Assembly: GCA_018003015.1 (NCBI GenBank)
Contig: JAGNEZ010000005.1
Location: forward strand, 1 to 64,000
Direction: 5' to 3'
Length of the DNA stretch: 64,000 bases
From: Phycisphaerae bacterium
Lineage (GTDB): Bacteria; Planctomycetota; Phycisphaerae; UBA1845; PWPN01
Part shown: piece by piece, positions 1 to 9,058 of the stretch
How positions within the stretch are numbered: position 1 is the stretch's first letter
Layout: every line of letters starts with the position of its first letter
Program-made: the position numbers and the translations under genes
The notes under the pieces: generated by a model
The model's input: only the letters and a program-made list of their open reading frames with translations
Database searches by the model: none
What the model was told of the DNA's origin: nothing

Positions 1-2
1 CC

Positions 3-77
3 GCCGCCGGATTCGCCAGCACCAACCTCCCCATCCCCTGGCTCGCCAACAAACGACTGGCCTTTACGTTCGGTTGA
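3..77 (+). CDS. possible C-terminal tail of an upstream protein (partial)
   Basis: Frame 3 is open from the window edge to a TGA at 75-77 and encodes about 24 residues (ending NKRLAFTFG). If real it is the end of a gene that converges with, and overlaps by 14 bases, the response-regulator gene on the other strand. The fragment is too short to assign a family, and an open stretch of this length is expected by chance in GC-rich DNA. Confidence 0.22.
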   Translation, partial: AAGFASTNLPIPWLANKRLAFTFG

Positions 78-735
78 AAAACACCAAAATGTTAGTTGGC
101 AGAAGGTCCGTGGGAATCAAGGCTAGAAGGGCAATCGCTTCGGCGACACTCGATACCCGTCGCCCGATGCCAAAGAAGGAGGAGTTAACCAGCTTGAGGA
201 GTTTCGCGGACATGGCCATGTCCCGGCCGATGATCCGCCCCACGGTCTGGGCGTCTGAGCACTCGGCGTTGGCGGCCTGGGTGATCTCGAGGTAAAGCGT
301 CGGCAGACTGGGCAGCGTCTGGCAGCCGCCCACAATGTCCCGCAACCGTTCGTTACCGGCGAAGCCCTGGGCGGCACACGCCCGGGCGACAGCATCGATC
401 AGCCTGTCGGCCTCGATCGGCTTCGAGAGAAACCGATGGGCGAGATTGACGGCCTTCCGCGTGCCCTCCTCGCCTGGATGACCGGAAAGGACGATCCGAG
501 CCATCCGCGGGTAGCCCTGAACAACCCGCTCCAGAAGGGCCGCGCCGTCCATGCCCGCCATCCTCATGGCCGTCACAATGACGTCGTGGGGGGCGGCAGC
601 CAGCTTGGCCAATGCCTCCTCCCCGCTGGCCGCGAAGGACATGTCCCAGGCATCACGCTGCTTGCGCAGGAGCCTCTGCAGCCCGGCGATCGCGTGGGGG
701 TCATCGTCAACGAACAACACTCTCGTCTTGTTCAT
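64..735 (-). CDS. response regulator with truncated HDOD domain; degenerate receiver
   Basis: The protein has 223 residues. Residues 1-120 form a CheY-like receiver (VLFVDDDP start, LSGH and SKP motifs) of the RR-HDOD type common in planctomycetes and deltaproteobacteria. Residues 130-205 begin an HDOD domain (LPSLPTLYLEI; AMSAKLLKLVNSSFFG), which normally needs about 200 residues, but the match fades after AIALLA and the protein ends 18 residues later. The phospho-acceptor position is Ala56 (TAMRMAGMDG, where the family has D-x-R-M-P-G-M-D-G), so it should not be phosphorylated. The ATG overlaps the TGA of the upstream histidine kinase (ATGA), so the two are translationally coupled. It may be a phosphorylation-independent adaptor or a decaying gene. 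Confidence 0.8.
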   Translation of the reverse strand: MNKTRVLFVDDDPHAIAGLQRLLRKQRDAWDMSFAASGEEALAKLAAAPHDVIVTAMRMAGMDGAALLERVVQGYPRMARIVLSGHPGEEGTRKAVNLAHRFLSKPIEADRLIDAVARACAAQGFAGNERLRDIVGGCQTLPSLPTLYLEITQAANAECSDAQTVGRIIGRDMAMSAKLLKLVNSSFFGIGRRVSSVAEAIALLALIPTDLLPTNILVFFNRT

Positions 736-2579
736 TTCTGATCCCCCTGGATCCTGGCGGCAGCCGTGATTCGGTTAGGCACGCGGATGATGAAAATGGT
801 ACCGATGCCAACCTGCGACTCGAAGGTGAGGGAGCCACCGTGTTTCTGGACGACGATCTGGTGGGCGATGCTCAGGCCCTGCCCCGTCCCCTTGCCGACT
901 TCCTTCGTGGTGAAGAACGGCTCATAGATCTTGTGCCGGATCTCCTCCGGAATACCCGTTCCCGTGTCCGCAATCGAGATCTCCACCGACTCGTCCAAGG
1001 GCCGCGTCCGAACCGTGATCTTGCCTCGCTGCCTGGTGTCCCCGATGGCATGGGCGGCGTTCACCAGGATGTTCAAAAACACCTGGTTGAGCTCGCTGGC
1101 GCAACATTCAACCGGCGGCAACTCGCCGAAGTCGGTTTCGACGTCGGCCACGTACTTGTACTCGTTGCGGGCGATGGTCAAAGTGCTTTCCAGGGCATGG
1201 TTGATGTCCACGGCGGATACTTCTCCGCGATCGATATGCGAGAAGTCCTTCATCGCCCTGACAATGTGGCTGACGCGACGTACGCCATCCAGGCTCTGAG
1301 AAATGGCCTTCGGCGTATCCTCGATGATGTAATCGACATCATGCTCGCGCTCGGCCTCCTCGACCGCCCGAACGGCCTCCGGCGTCACCGTCCCGGCCTT
1401 GACCATCTGAACCAGTTCGCGATACCGACTCTCAACCGCGACCAGATCCTCAAAGGCCGAGGACAACGCCTGGAGATTATCACCAATGTACTGGATCGGT
1501 GTATTGATCTCGTGAGCGATCCCGGCGGCCAGCTGGCCGACCGACGCCAGCTTCTCCTGCTGGAGCAGCTGACGCTCGGCATCGAGCAGAGACTGACTCC
1601 GCTCCTCAACCAGACGCGCCAGGCTCTCTCGAGAGGTCTCCGCTTGGTCCTCGTGCCGCCCCCGCCCGCCGACCTGTCTGGAGGATGCCAGGCGACCCAG
1701 CAGCCAGAATACGCCCGCGCCCCATCCCCCACCGACCACAACGGCCCAGGCCGCCCCGTGGGTCAGCGCTGCTTCCCCACGCCGGTACGCGTCCCTCGGC
1801 GTTTCAACCTCGAGCGTGATCGCCGGACGGCCATGGACATCCCGAAGGCAGACCGAGCCAACCCACGTTCCCCCATCGATCCGCCTGACCTGAAAGTCAT
1901 CCCCGCCAGAAACCGGCCACCCCGCGGTCCCAGCCTGAAACCCCCCTTCCGCCGGCCGACAAACGTGAAGCTCCAGCATCGTCGCGGCCGCCAGCTCCCG
2001 AACCAGCCGGCCGTCCAGAAATCGTCCCAGCAGCAAGGTGCCGCGCGACGGCTTTCCGGCGTCACCAGACACGATGGGATGCCCGGCCGCAAGCATTGCA
2101 CCCTCGGGCAGCAGCAGGAGCCCGCTCGCGCCATGGCCATCCTCACTTCGCAGCAAGGGCGAGTCCGGGGTCAGGAGGGACAACAGACTCTCCGGCATGG
2201 CCGTCCCCCGTCTGGCATCAGGCGGCCAACCCTCCGCATAGACGATGCCTCCGGAGGCATGGCGATAGACCACCGCGTTCAACTCGATGTCCGTGAACAG
2301 GCCGTGACTCAACAGGTTGGAGTCAACGTATGCCCGGTTGCGATCCTCAATGAATCGACCGGTCTCGTCCAAACGTGCCCACGCCTTTGCCCTGGCGGCC
2401 AGACGGTCGAGCACACTCCGGACAGCGACGGCCGCCCGTTCGACGTTGCGGCGAGCCTCCGCCTCCTCCACATTCCGGAGACCGACCATCGCCAGCCGGG
2501 CAGATACGGCGTAGGTAGAGAGCACCCCCACCACCAGCGTAATGCACAAGAGAACCAATGATCTCCAGCGCGGACTCAC
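732..2579 (-). CDS. membrane sensor histidine kinase with CHASE4-like periplasmic domain
   Basis: The protein has 615 residues. TM helix at about 7-27, an extracytoplasmic region resembling CHASE4 (ARLDETGRFIEDRNRAYVDS, about residues 68-87), a second TM at about 270-297, then a charged coiled-coil linker (315-345). The phosphorylatable H-box is GIAHEINTPIQYIG with His356. The ATPase domain follows, with an N-box (NILVNAAHAI), G1 (DTGTGIPEE) and G2 (GKGTGQGLSI). Such kinases autophosphorylate and pass phosphate to a receiver; here the coupled partner lacks the acceptor Asp, so the true target is probably encoded elsewhere. The periplasmic ligand is unknown. Confidence 0.9.
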   Translation of the reverse strand: MSPRWRSLVLLCITLVVGVLSTYAVSARLAMVGLRNVEEAEARRNVERAAVAVRSVLDRLAARAKAWARLDETGRFIEDRNRAYVDSNLLSHGLFTDIELNAVVYRHASGGIVYAEGWPPDARRGTAMPESLLSLLTPDSPLLRSEDGHGASGLLLLPEGAMLAAGHPIVSGDAGKPSRGTLLLGRFLDGRLVRELAAATMLELHVCRPAEGGFQAGTAGWPVSGGDDFQVRRIDGGTWVGSVCLRDVHGRPAITLEVETPRDAYRRGEAALTHGAAWAVVVGGGWGAGVFWLLGRLASSRQVGGRGRHEDQAETSRESLARLVEERSQSLLDAERQLLQQEKLASVGQLAAGIAHEINTPIQYIGDNLQALSSAFEDLVAVESRYRELVQMVKAGTVTPEAVRAVEEAEREHDVDYIIEDTPKAISQSLDGVRRVSHIVRAMKDFSHIDRGEVSAVDINHALESTLTIARNEYKYVADVETDFGELPPVECCASELNQVFLNILVNAAHAIGDTRQRGKITVRTRPLDESVEISIADTGTGIPEEIRHKIYEPFFTTKEVGKGTGQGLSIAHQIVVQKHGGSLTFESQVGIGTIFIIRVPNRITAAARIQGDQK

Positions 2580-3021
2580 TGTGCCTTGTCTTCCTTCTAC
2601 TTATCCCCTGCACGCATGGATGAGCCACGCGACGGGGAATTCCGGACCACGGTCTCACCAAACCCCTCCGCTGACGGAGGCCGCGAGATGCGGATGACGC
2701 CGGTGAGCGACCGGCTCCGCAACGATCATGCCGCTCCGCAATCTGCTTTTCGACAATAGCTCCAGTGGCGTTTAGCGCCGTTGGCGGATTCCTCGGTGTC
2801 TCTCTGAGCCCACGATTACACCCTGGACAGAGCGTCTTCCCCGCCGACTGAGCAGCCCGGCAACAGGACAATATCGGAACAACGAGGATCGATAGGCCGA
2901 CCGCCGTTATCGGTCGCCAGCGTCCAGACAAGAGGGCCGATCCCCAAGCCACGCTTGGGATCGACCCGGCAGGTTATCGGGATGCGCCCGAACCTGATTC
3001 AGAGCAACCGGCCGCTGCCGG
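2580..3021. other. 442-bp intergenic region, no gene recognised
   Basis: This region holds the upstream sequence of the histidine kinase gene and the downstream end of the sugar operon, both on the minus strand. A GC-rich imperfect hairpin lies at 2939-2962 (GATCCC and GGGATC arms around AAGCCACGCTT); with no T-tract it is only a weak terminator candidate. A minus-strand open frame entering here from 2952 has a hydrophobic start but runs into the kinase in another frame and looks spurious. Confidence 0.5.
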
Positions 3022-4062
3022 CTACTTGTCGAAGTTCGAATCGAACGCAATGGCCGACGGAGAGAAGTCCATCCGCCGGACAAAAGCGGCTGCCTCGGCT
3101 GCGCCGTGCTCGCGATCCATGCCGCTGTCCTCCCACTCGACCGAGAGCGGCCCGTCGTAGCCAATCTCGTTCAGCGCCCGAATGATCGCCTCGAAGTCAA
3201 TCGAGCCGCGGCCCAGCGAGCGGAAATCCCAGAACCGGTCGGGATGGCCGAAGCCCAAATGCCCCCCGAACACGCCCGCCCGCGTCGGCGTCTTCGACCA
3301 GTAGACGTCCTTCATGTGCACGTGGAAGATGCGGTCGCGGAAGCGGCGGATGAACTCGACGTAGTCCACACCCTGATAGCCGAAGTGGCTCGGGTCGTAG
3401 TTGAAGCCGAAGCGCTTGTGCGCCCCGATCGCCTCCAGGGCTCGCTCGGCCGACGCAATGTCAAAAGCGATCTCGGTCGGGTGCACCTCCAGGGCGAAGT
3501 ACACGTCCTCGTCCTCGAACACGTCCATGATCGGCCGCCACCGCTTGGCGAAGTCCTTGAAACCGGCCTCGATCTGCCCGGGCTGAACCGGCGGGAAAGA
3601 GTACAACAGATGCCAGATGCTGCTGCCGGTGAACCCGTTTACCACCACACGCTTGAGCAGCTTCTTCACCGCGGCCGGCGCAGCATCGAAGAACTTGCGG
3701 GCCGCCCGAGCGGTGTTCATCATCTCGGTCGCAGCCCGCTGGCGCACCGCTTCCGGCTTGCCGTCACCCCACACGTGGGCCGGCAGAACGGCCTTGTGCC
3801 GCTCGTCGATCAGGTCGCACACCCCCTGCCCGGCCAGGTGATTACTGATCGACAGACTCACCAGCCCATACTTCTCCATGTGCTTCCACTTCTTCTTGCA
3901 GTACTCCTTGTCCGCGAGGGCTTGCGGCACGTTGAAGATCTCGCCCCAGCAGGCAAGCTCCAGACCCTCGTACCCGAAGGCCTTGGCCTTCTTGCACAGG
4001 TCGTCAAACTTCAGATCCGCCCACTGCCCGGTACACAAGGTGAGTGTCCTGGCCATCGTCAT
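3022..4062 (-). CDS. sugar phosphate isomerase/epimerase (xylose-isomerase-like TIM barrel)
   Basis: The protein has 346 residues of the AP-endonuclease-2 / xylose-isomerase-like superfamily, a TIM barrel with a divalent metal. Candidate metal ligands are the Glu and His in FALEVHPTE, Asp and His in NYDPSHFGY, His in FHVHMKD and Glu in SVEWEDSGM. Relatives include hydroxypyruvate isomerase, IolE/IolI and ketose 3-epimerases, so the substrate cannot be told. A strong AAGGAGG lies just upstream; the ATG at 4062 or the one two codons later (4056) could start, the latter with better spacing. It is the last gene of a minus-strand run with an aldolase, a PfkB kinase and an amidohydrolase, which suggests the isomerisation step of one pathway. 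Confidence 0.88.
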   Translation of the reverse strand: MTMARTLTLCTGQWADLKFDDLCKKAKAFGYEGLELACWGEIFNVPQALADKEYCKKKWKHMEKYGLVSLSISNHLAGQGVCDLIDERHKAVLPAHVWGDGKPEAVRQRAATEMMNTARAARKFFDAAPAAVKKLLKRVVVNGFTGSSIWHLLYSFPPVQPGQIEAGFKDFAKRWRPIMDVFEDEDVYFALEVHPTEIAFDIASAERALEAIGAHKRFGFNYDPSHFGYQGVDYVEFIRRFRDRIFHVHMKDVYWSKTPTRAGVFGGHLGFGHPDRFWDFRSLGRGSIDFEAIIRALNEIGYDGPLSVEWEDSGMDREHGAAEAAAFVRRMDFSPSAIAFDSNFDK

Positions 4063-4096
4063 GAACCTCCTTCTGTCCTCGATGAACTGTGGCGCC

Positions 4097-4900
4097 CTAT
4101 CTCAATCCCACCGCGGCCATCGCCTCGGCGGCGCTCCTGCCATCGTGTACGACCATCTTGACCGCCCGAACCACGTCCACCACGCGTTCGTGGCCCCACA
4201 CGTTCCGACCTACGGTCACCCCGCGGGCACCCGCCGCAACCACGTCGGCGAACATCGTCAGGGCCGCGGCCAGCGTGTCCGTCTTCGGCCCACCGGCGGC
4301 CACGACCGGCACGGTGCATTCGGCCACTATCTCCGCGTACGCCTTGACATCGTTGCAGTACGGAACCTTGATCACATCCGTGCCGCACTCCAACGCGCAG
4401 CGCACCGCCCAGGCGATATCCTCGGGGGCAAACGAGACCCGCGGACCATCGCGGAACACGCGCGGATAGATGTGCGTGATCACTGGAAGGTCGAAGCGGG
4501 CGGCCGCCCGAACACAATCAACCACCATCCGCAGGTGCTGGCCCTCGGTCGAACCGCGAACGAAGACCGCCACCGCAATGGCGTCCGCCCCGAGCAGGAC
4601 CGCATCCTCCGGCTCGGCGAACCGCTCGCAAGCCGAATCGTCCACCCGACCAATCGTGCTCTGCAGAATCCACGGCACCCGGCCGGCATATGGCTCCCAG
4701 GCCGAGGTCGCAATACCACGGTGCATGGTGACCGCATCGGGAGCACCCTCCACGATCGCGGCCAGCGTCCGCCGGACCCGCCGCAGACCCTCCGGGATCC
4801 CTTCGCCGTAGCCGATGAAATGATCCACCGCCATCGAGCACAGCCGCCCCGAAGGGTGTGAAAACAAACGGTTCAGCCTGATCCTCTTGCCGATACCCAT
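4097..4900 (-). CDS. class I aldolase, DhnA/LsrF/DeoC-like family
   Basis: The protein has 267 residues, the normal length for the DhnA-type class I aldolases (LsrF, archaeal fructose-bisphosphate aldolase, AroA', YihT/LacD-like relatives). The Schiff-base lysine is in [12 protein letters not shown]; the phosphate-binding part follows with [11 protein letters not shown] and [13 protein letters not shown]. An N-terminal [10 protein letters not shown] segment matches the beta-1 strand of the family. It probably cleaves a phosphorylated ketose, or a related compound, made by the kinase encoded 3 bases upstream. The spacing implies co-transcription and probable translational coupling. The exact substrate is not visible. 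Confidence 0.86.
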   Translation of the reverse strand: MGIGKRIRLNRLFSHPSGRLCSMAVDHFIGYGEGIPEGLRRVRRTLAAIVEGAPDAVTMHRGIATSAWEPYAGRVPWILQSTIGRVDDSACERFAEPEDAVLLGADAIAVAVFVRGSTEGQHLRMVVDCVRAAARFDLPVITHIYPRVFRDGPRVSFAPEDIAWAVRCALECGTDVIKVPYCNDVKAYAEIVAECTVPVVAAGGPKTDTLAAALTMFADVVAAGARGVTVGRNVWGHERVVDVVRAVKMVVHDGRSAAEAMAAVGLR

Positions 4901-4903
4901 AAT

Positions 4904-5836
4904 CTAACCTCTGTCGCCAGGACCCGCATCATATCGCTTCAGGAACTCCTCGACCACGGCTCGCGTAGGAATCCCCACCTGCCCGCCCGGCTGCATCGCC
5001 TTCAACGCCGCCACCGCGGAGGCAAATCGCACCCGCTCGGCACGTTCCATCCCTCGAGCAAGCGCGGAAGCATACCCACCGTGGAACACGTCGCCACAAC
5101 CGGTGGTGTCAACCACTTCGACCTTGAACGCGGGCTGGTGTTGCGGTTCGCTCTCACCCTTGGCCAGGTACCAGCACCCCGCCGCTCCGCAGGTGACGAT
5201 CGCCGTGTCACAGCCCGACTGCCACAACTTGCAGACCGCTGCCGCCGGATCCCGCTCGCCCGTGATCCGGGCCGCAAAATCGTGGGACACGATCGGATGG
5301 TTGACCAGGGCCAGCAACTCCGCGAAACGCGGTGAGTCGTCCCGCTCGAGATCGGCCACGACCGGAATCCCGTACACCCGGGCGAGCTTCGCCCCGCGAA
5401 TCGAGCCGGCGATGCCGACATGATCGGTGAACAACACCCGAGCCGAACGAATCACGTCCTCCGCCGGACCGGAAGCGTCCGCACCAACAACACCGGTGTT
5501 GTCGAAGAAGATGTTCCGCGTACCCGTGCTTTCATCCACCAGGATTATCGAATGATACGGCCGGGCGGCGGCGCGATGAACCACGTAACGGGTGTCGACA
5601 CCCGCCCGCTGCAGTCGTTCGATCACAAAACGTGAGAGATCATCGTCCCCCAGAGCCGCGGCATACGCGCAGCTCGAGCCCATTCGCGCCGCGGCAACCA
5701 TGGCCGTCGCGGTCAGACCACCACACTGCCGATCGCGCCGGCTGACCGCCATCTTGGCATCGGCCGGCGGATAGTACGGAAGGTAGAGAAGATCATCGAC
5801 CGCGGCACATCCCAGGCCGAGCACATCGATTGCCAT
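4904..5836 (-). CDS. PfkB-family carbohydrate kinase, YihV-like
   Basis: The protein has 310 residues when started at MAIDVLGLG, which has a GAGGGAG ribosome site about 10 bases upstream; the longer frame adds a basic, non-conserved leader. PfkB signature 1 is near CGGLTATAMVAAARMG. Signature 2 is VVDTTGCGDVFHGG, with the catalytic Asp kept and GAGD changed to GCGD. The C-terminal stretch (HQPAFKV, FASAVAALKAMQPGGQVGIP) resembles what I remember of E. coli YihV, the 6-deoxy-6-sulfofructose kinase, more than ribokinase or KdgK. It would phosphorylate a ketose-like sugar for the neighbouring class I aldolase, a pairing also seen in sulfoglycolysis, but the substrate is inferred only. Confidence 0.88.
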   Translation of the reverse strand: MAIDVLGLGCAAVDDLLYLPYYPPADAKMAVSRRDRQCGGLTATAMVAAARMGSSCAYAAALGDDDLSRFVIERLQRAGVDTRYVVHRAAARPYHSIILVDESTGTRNIFFDNTGVVGADASGPAEDVIRSARVLFTDHVGIAGSIRGAKLARVYGIPVVADLERDDSPRFAELLALVNHPIVSHDFAARITGERDPAAAVCKLWQSGCDTAIVTCGAAGCWYLAKGESEPQHQPAFKVEVVDTTGCGDVFHGGYASALARGMERAERVRFASAVAALKAMQPGGQVGIPTRAVVEEFLKRYDAGPGDRG

Positions 5837-5978
5837 GTGGATCCGTTCTCCCTCACCCCTCCAGACCCGCCCGCGCGGGCGGGAGAATGCCGAGCAACGC
5901 CCCCTCGACGGTTTCGACCGATCACTGCCCCCGCACGCCCGACGACGACTCCGGCCGAGCCGCGCCGTCACCGGCCGA

Positions 5979-7319
5979 TCAAGCTCGCTCCACCATGCCC
6001 AACAGCGTCTGAGGTGTCTGGTACAGGATCGCCCGGGCTACGTCAACGGCCTCGACCGAAGTGTACTGACCCCGCTCCACCATCCGGGCCAGGGTCCGAG
6101 CCAAAAGCTTGCGCACCAGCCAAGCCTTACCGTACGCCCACTCCACGCAGTAGGCATCGGAGAAGAAACCGATCTGCCTGTTGACCGGCAGCATCTCGAG
6201 ACGCTCGGCCATGACCTGCCGGATCGTGTCCGGGAAGAAGTTGTGCCACCAATAGCCGCACAGACTCAGGTTGGGCAACCCGCGGGCCAGCGTGCACATC
6301 GATTGATTCGCATGCCGGTTTGACAAGAAGCACTGAAAATGCAGCTTCGGATGACGGCTGATCATCTCGCCCACCTGGGCGATCGTCCGCTGCGATAACC
6401 GGCTGCCGGTCTCGAAGGGGAGCGGCTCGGCCCCGAAGCTGAACTGGAATACGATGCGTTTACCGCACCGCTCCAGGCGATTCAGGAAGGCCTCGTTGAT
6501 GTAGGACGCGTAGACGTCGCGTTCGGCCGCACCGGCCTGACCGCGAACGGCGAGGGCTTGCACCATCTCGGCATCACTGACCGGCCGGTAGTCGATATCG
6601 GTCGAGAGATGGGTGGCGGTGGAGAGAACGCGGTCGTACGGAATCGCGGCCATGTAGTGATCCAGGGCCGCGTGAGCATCATCCAGCGTCCGAACGGTCC
6701 GTTCGGGCAGGAGTCGCGATCCGCCCCCGATTGGCGCCGGGGTCTCCGGCGTCCTGCCCCAGCATCGTTCCAGTTCCCACAAGGCGGTGTCAAACTCGCC
6801 CCACTGGCAGCGGGTGAAGAAGCCCCACTCCAGGGCGTACTGGAGACGGCTGTCATCCTGGCCCTCTCCGCGCCGAGCCAGTTCGGTGCACGATCGCTGG
6901 ATGTGGGCGCGATCCAGAATGCCGTGGTGCCAGGCCCGATCATGGGCCCGCTCGCGAATCAGGGCATCAACCTGCCGCCAGTTGTCGGCGGTGACCGGCT
7001 CGCGCCATCGGTACAGGTCCGCCAGGATGGTCCGCATCAGCCAATAGCAACTCGTGTTGCGGATCTGCGGCAGATAGGCCACGGCCTGCTCGATGCGGGC
7101 GCGAGCTTCTTCATCCGTCGGTCGCCCGGGGTACTGGGCGAGCCGCGATCCAGCCGGGCAGCCGGCGGCGTACAAGTCGCTGATCACCATGTGGTAAAGC
7201 AGAATGTCGTGCAGCCCCCTCGCTCCGAGCTGCCCGCCCACCAGGTGGGTGTGGACGTCGAACAACGGCACCTCGGCCAGACCCTCTTCAAGCTTCTTCA
7301 CGATCTCCACGGTATGCAT
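5979..7319 (-). CDS. amidohydrolase-superfamily protein, uronate isomerase (UxaC)-like
   Basis: The protein has 446 residues from the ATG at 7319, which follows GGAGAG at 8-base spacing; a longer frame starting at 7379 has no such signal. The metal-binding start LFDVHTHLVGG fits the amidohydrolase TIM barrel. The C-terminal half (NLSLCGYWWHNFFPDTIRQV; IGFFSDAYCVEWAYGK) carries the WW and late Asp features of glucuronate/galacturonate isomerases. It is close in length to UxaC (about 470) but divergent. It sits between the DUF1080 protein and the PfkB kinase, so an isomerase or hydrolase role on a sugar acid is plausible. No signal peptide is visible, so it is probably cytoplasmic. Confidence 0.8.
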   Translation of the reverse strand: MHTVEIVKKLEEGLAEVPLFDVHTHLVGGQLGARGLHDILLYHMVISDLYAAGCPAGSRLAQYPGRPTDEEARARIEQAVAYLPQIRNTSCYWLMRTILADLYRWREPVTADNWRQVDALIRERAHDRAWHHGILDRAHIQRSCTELARRGEGQDDSRLQYALEWGFFTRCQWGEFDTALWELERCWGRTPETPAPIGGGSRLLPERTVRTLDDAHAALDHYMAAIPYDRVLSTATHLSTDIDYRPVSDAEMVQALAVRGQAGAAERDVYASYINEAFLNRLERCGKRIVFQFSFGAEPLPFETGSRLSQRTIAQVGEMISRHPKLHFQCFLSNRHANQSMCTLARGLPNLSLCGYWWHNFFPDTIRQVMAERLEMLPVNRQIGFFSDAYCVEWAYGKAWLVRKLLARTLARMVERGQYTSVEAVDVARAILYQTPQTLLGMVERA

Positions 7320-7403
7320 GCCGTTGACTCTCCGTCCGCAGGGCACCGGCGGCCCGCACTTAACCATCCCTGCATCCACACGCCGCCGGCCGGGGCGCCC
7401 ATC

Positions 7404-8792
7404 CTATTCCGACTTGCCGGAACCCCTCTCCGCGTGGAGCGGGAGCAGCTTGATGTTCTTGTACCAGCACGGGCTGCCGTGGTCCTGCAAGCCGATGTAC
7501 CCGGTCCGCGGGAACTTGGCGTAGGCGATCTCGGTGAACTTGTGAGTCGAACCGTCCGGCCGCTTGCCCGGCTCGGTAAACTCGTCGAGGTTCATGCGCG
7601 TGACCTGCTGGCCGTTCAACTCGACCTCGATGATGTGGCGATCGCAGGTCACGACGATGTGGTTCCACGCCCCGGCCGGCCGCATCGCGTTCCTCTTCGG
7701 CTTGGCCAGATCGTAGATCGCCCCGGTGTCGTGGTAGCCGGAGCCCGTTGTGTCGTCGATCGCCACTTCAAGACCGTTGAAGCCGACGTCCCAGCCCGGC
7801 TTGGGCTCGAGCGAGAAGACCCGCGTGAAGATCCCACTGTTGCAGCCCTTGGCGATCTTGAAGTCCATCGACCACGCAAAGTCAGTCCATGGCTTCTCGT
7901 GAATCACCATGTACCCGCCGCACTTGTGCGGATTGATGCATCCATTCTCGACCGGCATCTTGCTGGGCTCCCTGCGATCGGTGGTCCAGCCGTTGAGCGT
8001 CTTCCCATCGAAGAGCAGCTGCCAACCAGCCCTCTTCTCCTCTGGCGTCAGGACATTGTCCGGCACGCCGAGGTTCTTTACGCGAATGTTGCGATAGCGA
8101 ACGAACTGCCGGGTAGAATTCCCGCCTCCGTGGACCTGCAGGGCGATGCTGCCCTGGTCGGGCAGCCGCTTCTGCTTGTCCTTCCACGCCATGGTCTTGA
8201 CGCCGTTGATCCAGGTGAAAATGGTCGGCGGGTTGCCGGTGATGCGGGCCCGCAACTCGTTCCAGCCCGGTTTCCACAACTCCTTCCACTGCTCCGCCGT
8301 AAACGGGCAGGGAAAGGCCGTGTGGTCGACAATCTCGATGTCCCGGGGCGTACCGAGCGTTCGGAAGTTCAGGGCCCCGAAGCCGCCGATCCCCTCGCCG
8401 TAGACGCCCATCAGGCTGCCGCGGTTGTGATAGTCAATCATCGCCTGGTAGCACCGACCATCCTCCGTGCTCCGCAGGAACAGCCCGCTGTCTGGACCAT
8501 AGTCGTTGTTCATTTCCAGGGCGACCTCGAAGTCACGGTACTGAGCGTCGGTGATGACGATGCCGCCGTTGCCGGGCTTGTCCTGACTGCCCTGAATGGC
8601 TCCGCCCTGCACAACCCACCGCCCACCGGTGCCATGACCCGTCCGCGTGCTCACATGCCAGCCGTCCAACGTCTTGCCGTCGAAGATCGGCACGAAACCC
8701 TCTTCCGCGGCCAGAGCACGCTCTGCCTCCGTCGACAGCCCGATTCCGCAAACCGCGAGCAAGACCAGTGTCCAAAGGCCGTTCCGCTTCAT
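7404..8792 (-). CDS. secreted protein with two DUF1080 (3-keto-disaccharide hydrolase-like) domains
   Basis: The protein has 462 residues. A signal peptide covers about residues 1-29 (MKRNGLWTLVLLAVCGIGL, cleavage near ALAAEEG). Two concanavalin-like DUF1080 repeats follow, each opening with the family signature: FDGKTLDGWHV near residue 37 and FDGKTLNGWTTD near residue 263. Both carry SGLFLR / SGIFTR and the late GYIGLQDHG or ALQVHGGG motifs. Members of this family hydrolyse 3-keto-glycosides in some Bacteroidetes and planctomycetes. Divergent promoters separate it from a Tat Gfo/Idh oxidoreductase, the enzyme type that makes 3-keto sugars, which supports that role here. Confidence 0.9.
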   Translation of the reverse strand: MKRNGLWTLVLLAVCGIGLSTEAERALAAEEGFVPIFDGKTLDGWHVSTRTGHGTGGRWVVQGGAIQGSQDKPGNGGIVITDAQYRDFEVALEMNNDYGPDSGLFLRSTEDGRCYQAMIDYHNRGSLMGVYGEGIGGFGALNFRTLGTPRDIEIVDHTAFPCPFTAEQWKELWKPGWNELRARITGNPPTIFTWINGVKTMAWKDKQKRLPDQGSIALQVHGGGNSTRQFVRYRNIRVKNLGVPDNVLTPEEKRAGWQLLFDGKTLNGWTTDRREPSKMPVENGCINPHKCGGYMVIHEKPWTDFAWSMDFKIAKGCNSGIFTRVFSLEPKPGWDVGFNGLEVAIDDTTGSGYHDTGAIYDLAKPKRNAMRPAGAWNHIVVTCDRHIIEVELNGQQVTRMNLDEFTEPGKRPDGSTHKFTEIAYAKFPRTGYIGLQDHGSPCWYKNIKLLPLHAERGSGKSE

Positions 8793-8898
8793 GGTTCACC
8801 TCGACTCTTGCCGACTGGGCGGACACGCCCGGTTAAGAAAGGCCACCAGATCAAGCCCCAAAGGTCGTACCTTTGCCGCGCCAACGCGTTGCCTGTGC

Positions 8899-8927
8899 TT
8901 TTAACACGACATCGGGGGCAGCGTCAA
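8899..8927 (-). promoter_or_regulatory. candidate sigma-70 promoter for the DUF1080 gene
   Basis: Read on the minus strand, TTGACG (8922-8927) is followed after 17 bases by TTAAAA (8899-8904), or TAAAAG with 18. Transcription would start about 100 bases before the DUF1080 start codon. The -35 box is very good and the -10 box fair. Confidence 0.5.
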
Positions 8928-8957
8928 CAACCACCAAAAGAGGTAATAGTCTCTTTC

Positions 8958-8986
8958 TTGACTGCTCGAGACGGACTGGTCATAAT
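8958..8986 (+). promoter_or_regulatory. sigma-70 promoter for the Gfo/Idh-ThuA operon
   Basis: TTGACT at 8958-8963 and CATAAT at 8981-8986 are separated by exactly 17 bases; both boxes match the consensus at five of six positions. The start would lie about 65 bases before the ATG at 9059. Its -35 box lies only some 30 bases from that of the minus-strand promoter, so one regulator could control both directions. Confidence 0.65.
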
Positions 8987-9058
8987 TCGTATCGTCCCGT
9001 TGAGGGGGCCGACACCCCCCACGGGCCCCGACCATCACCACGGAGGGCACGACCCGAC

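Noticed and set aside
612-2561. 649-codon open frame antisense to the histidine kinase
   Set aside because: It mirrors the kinase gene almost exactly, has an Arg/Pro/Gln-rich composition and no domain; a GC-skew shadow.
2347-2952. Minus-strand frame with a hydrophobic, lipoprotein-like start
   Set aside because: It overlaps the kinase gene in another frame, has no ribosome site and turns Arg-rich; probably chance.
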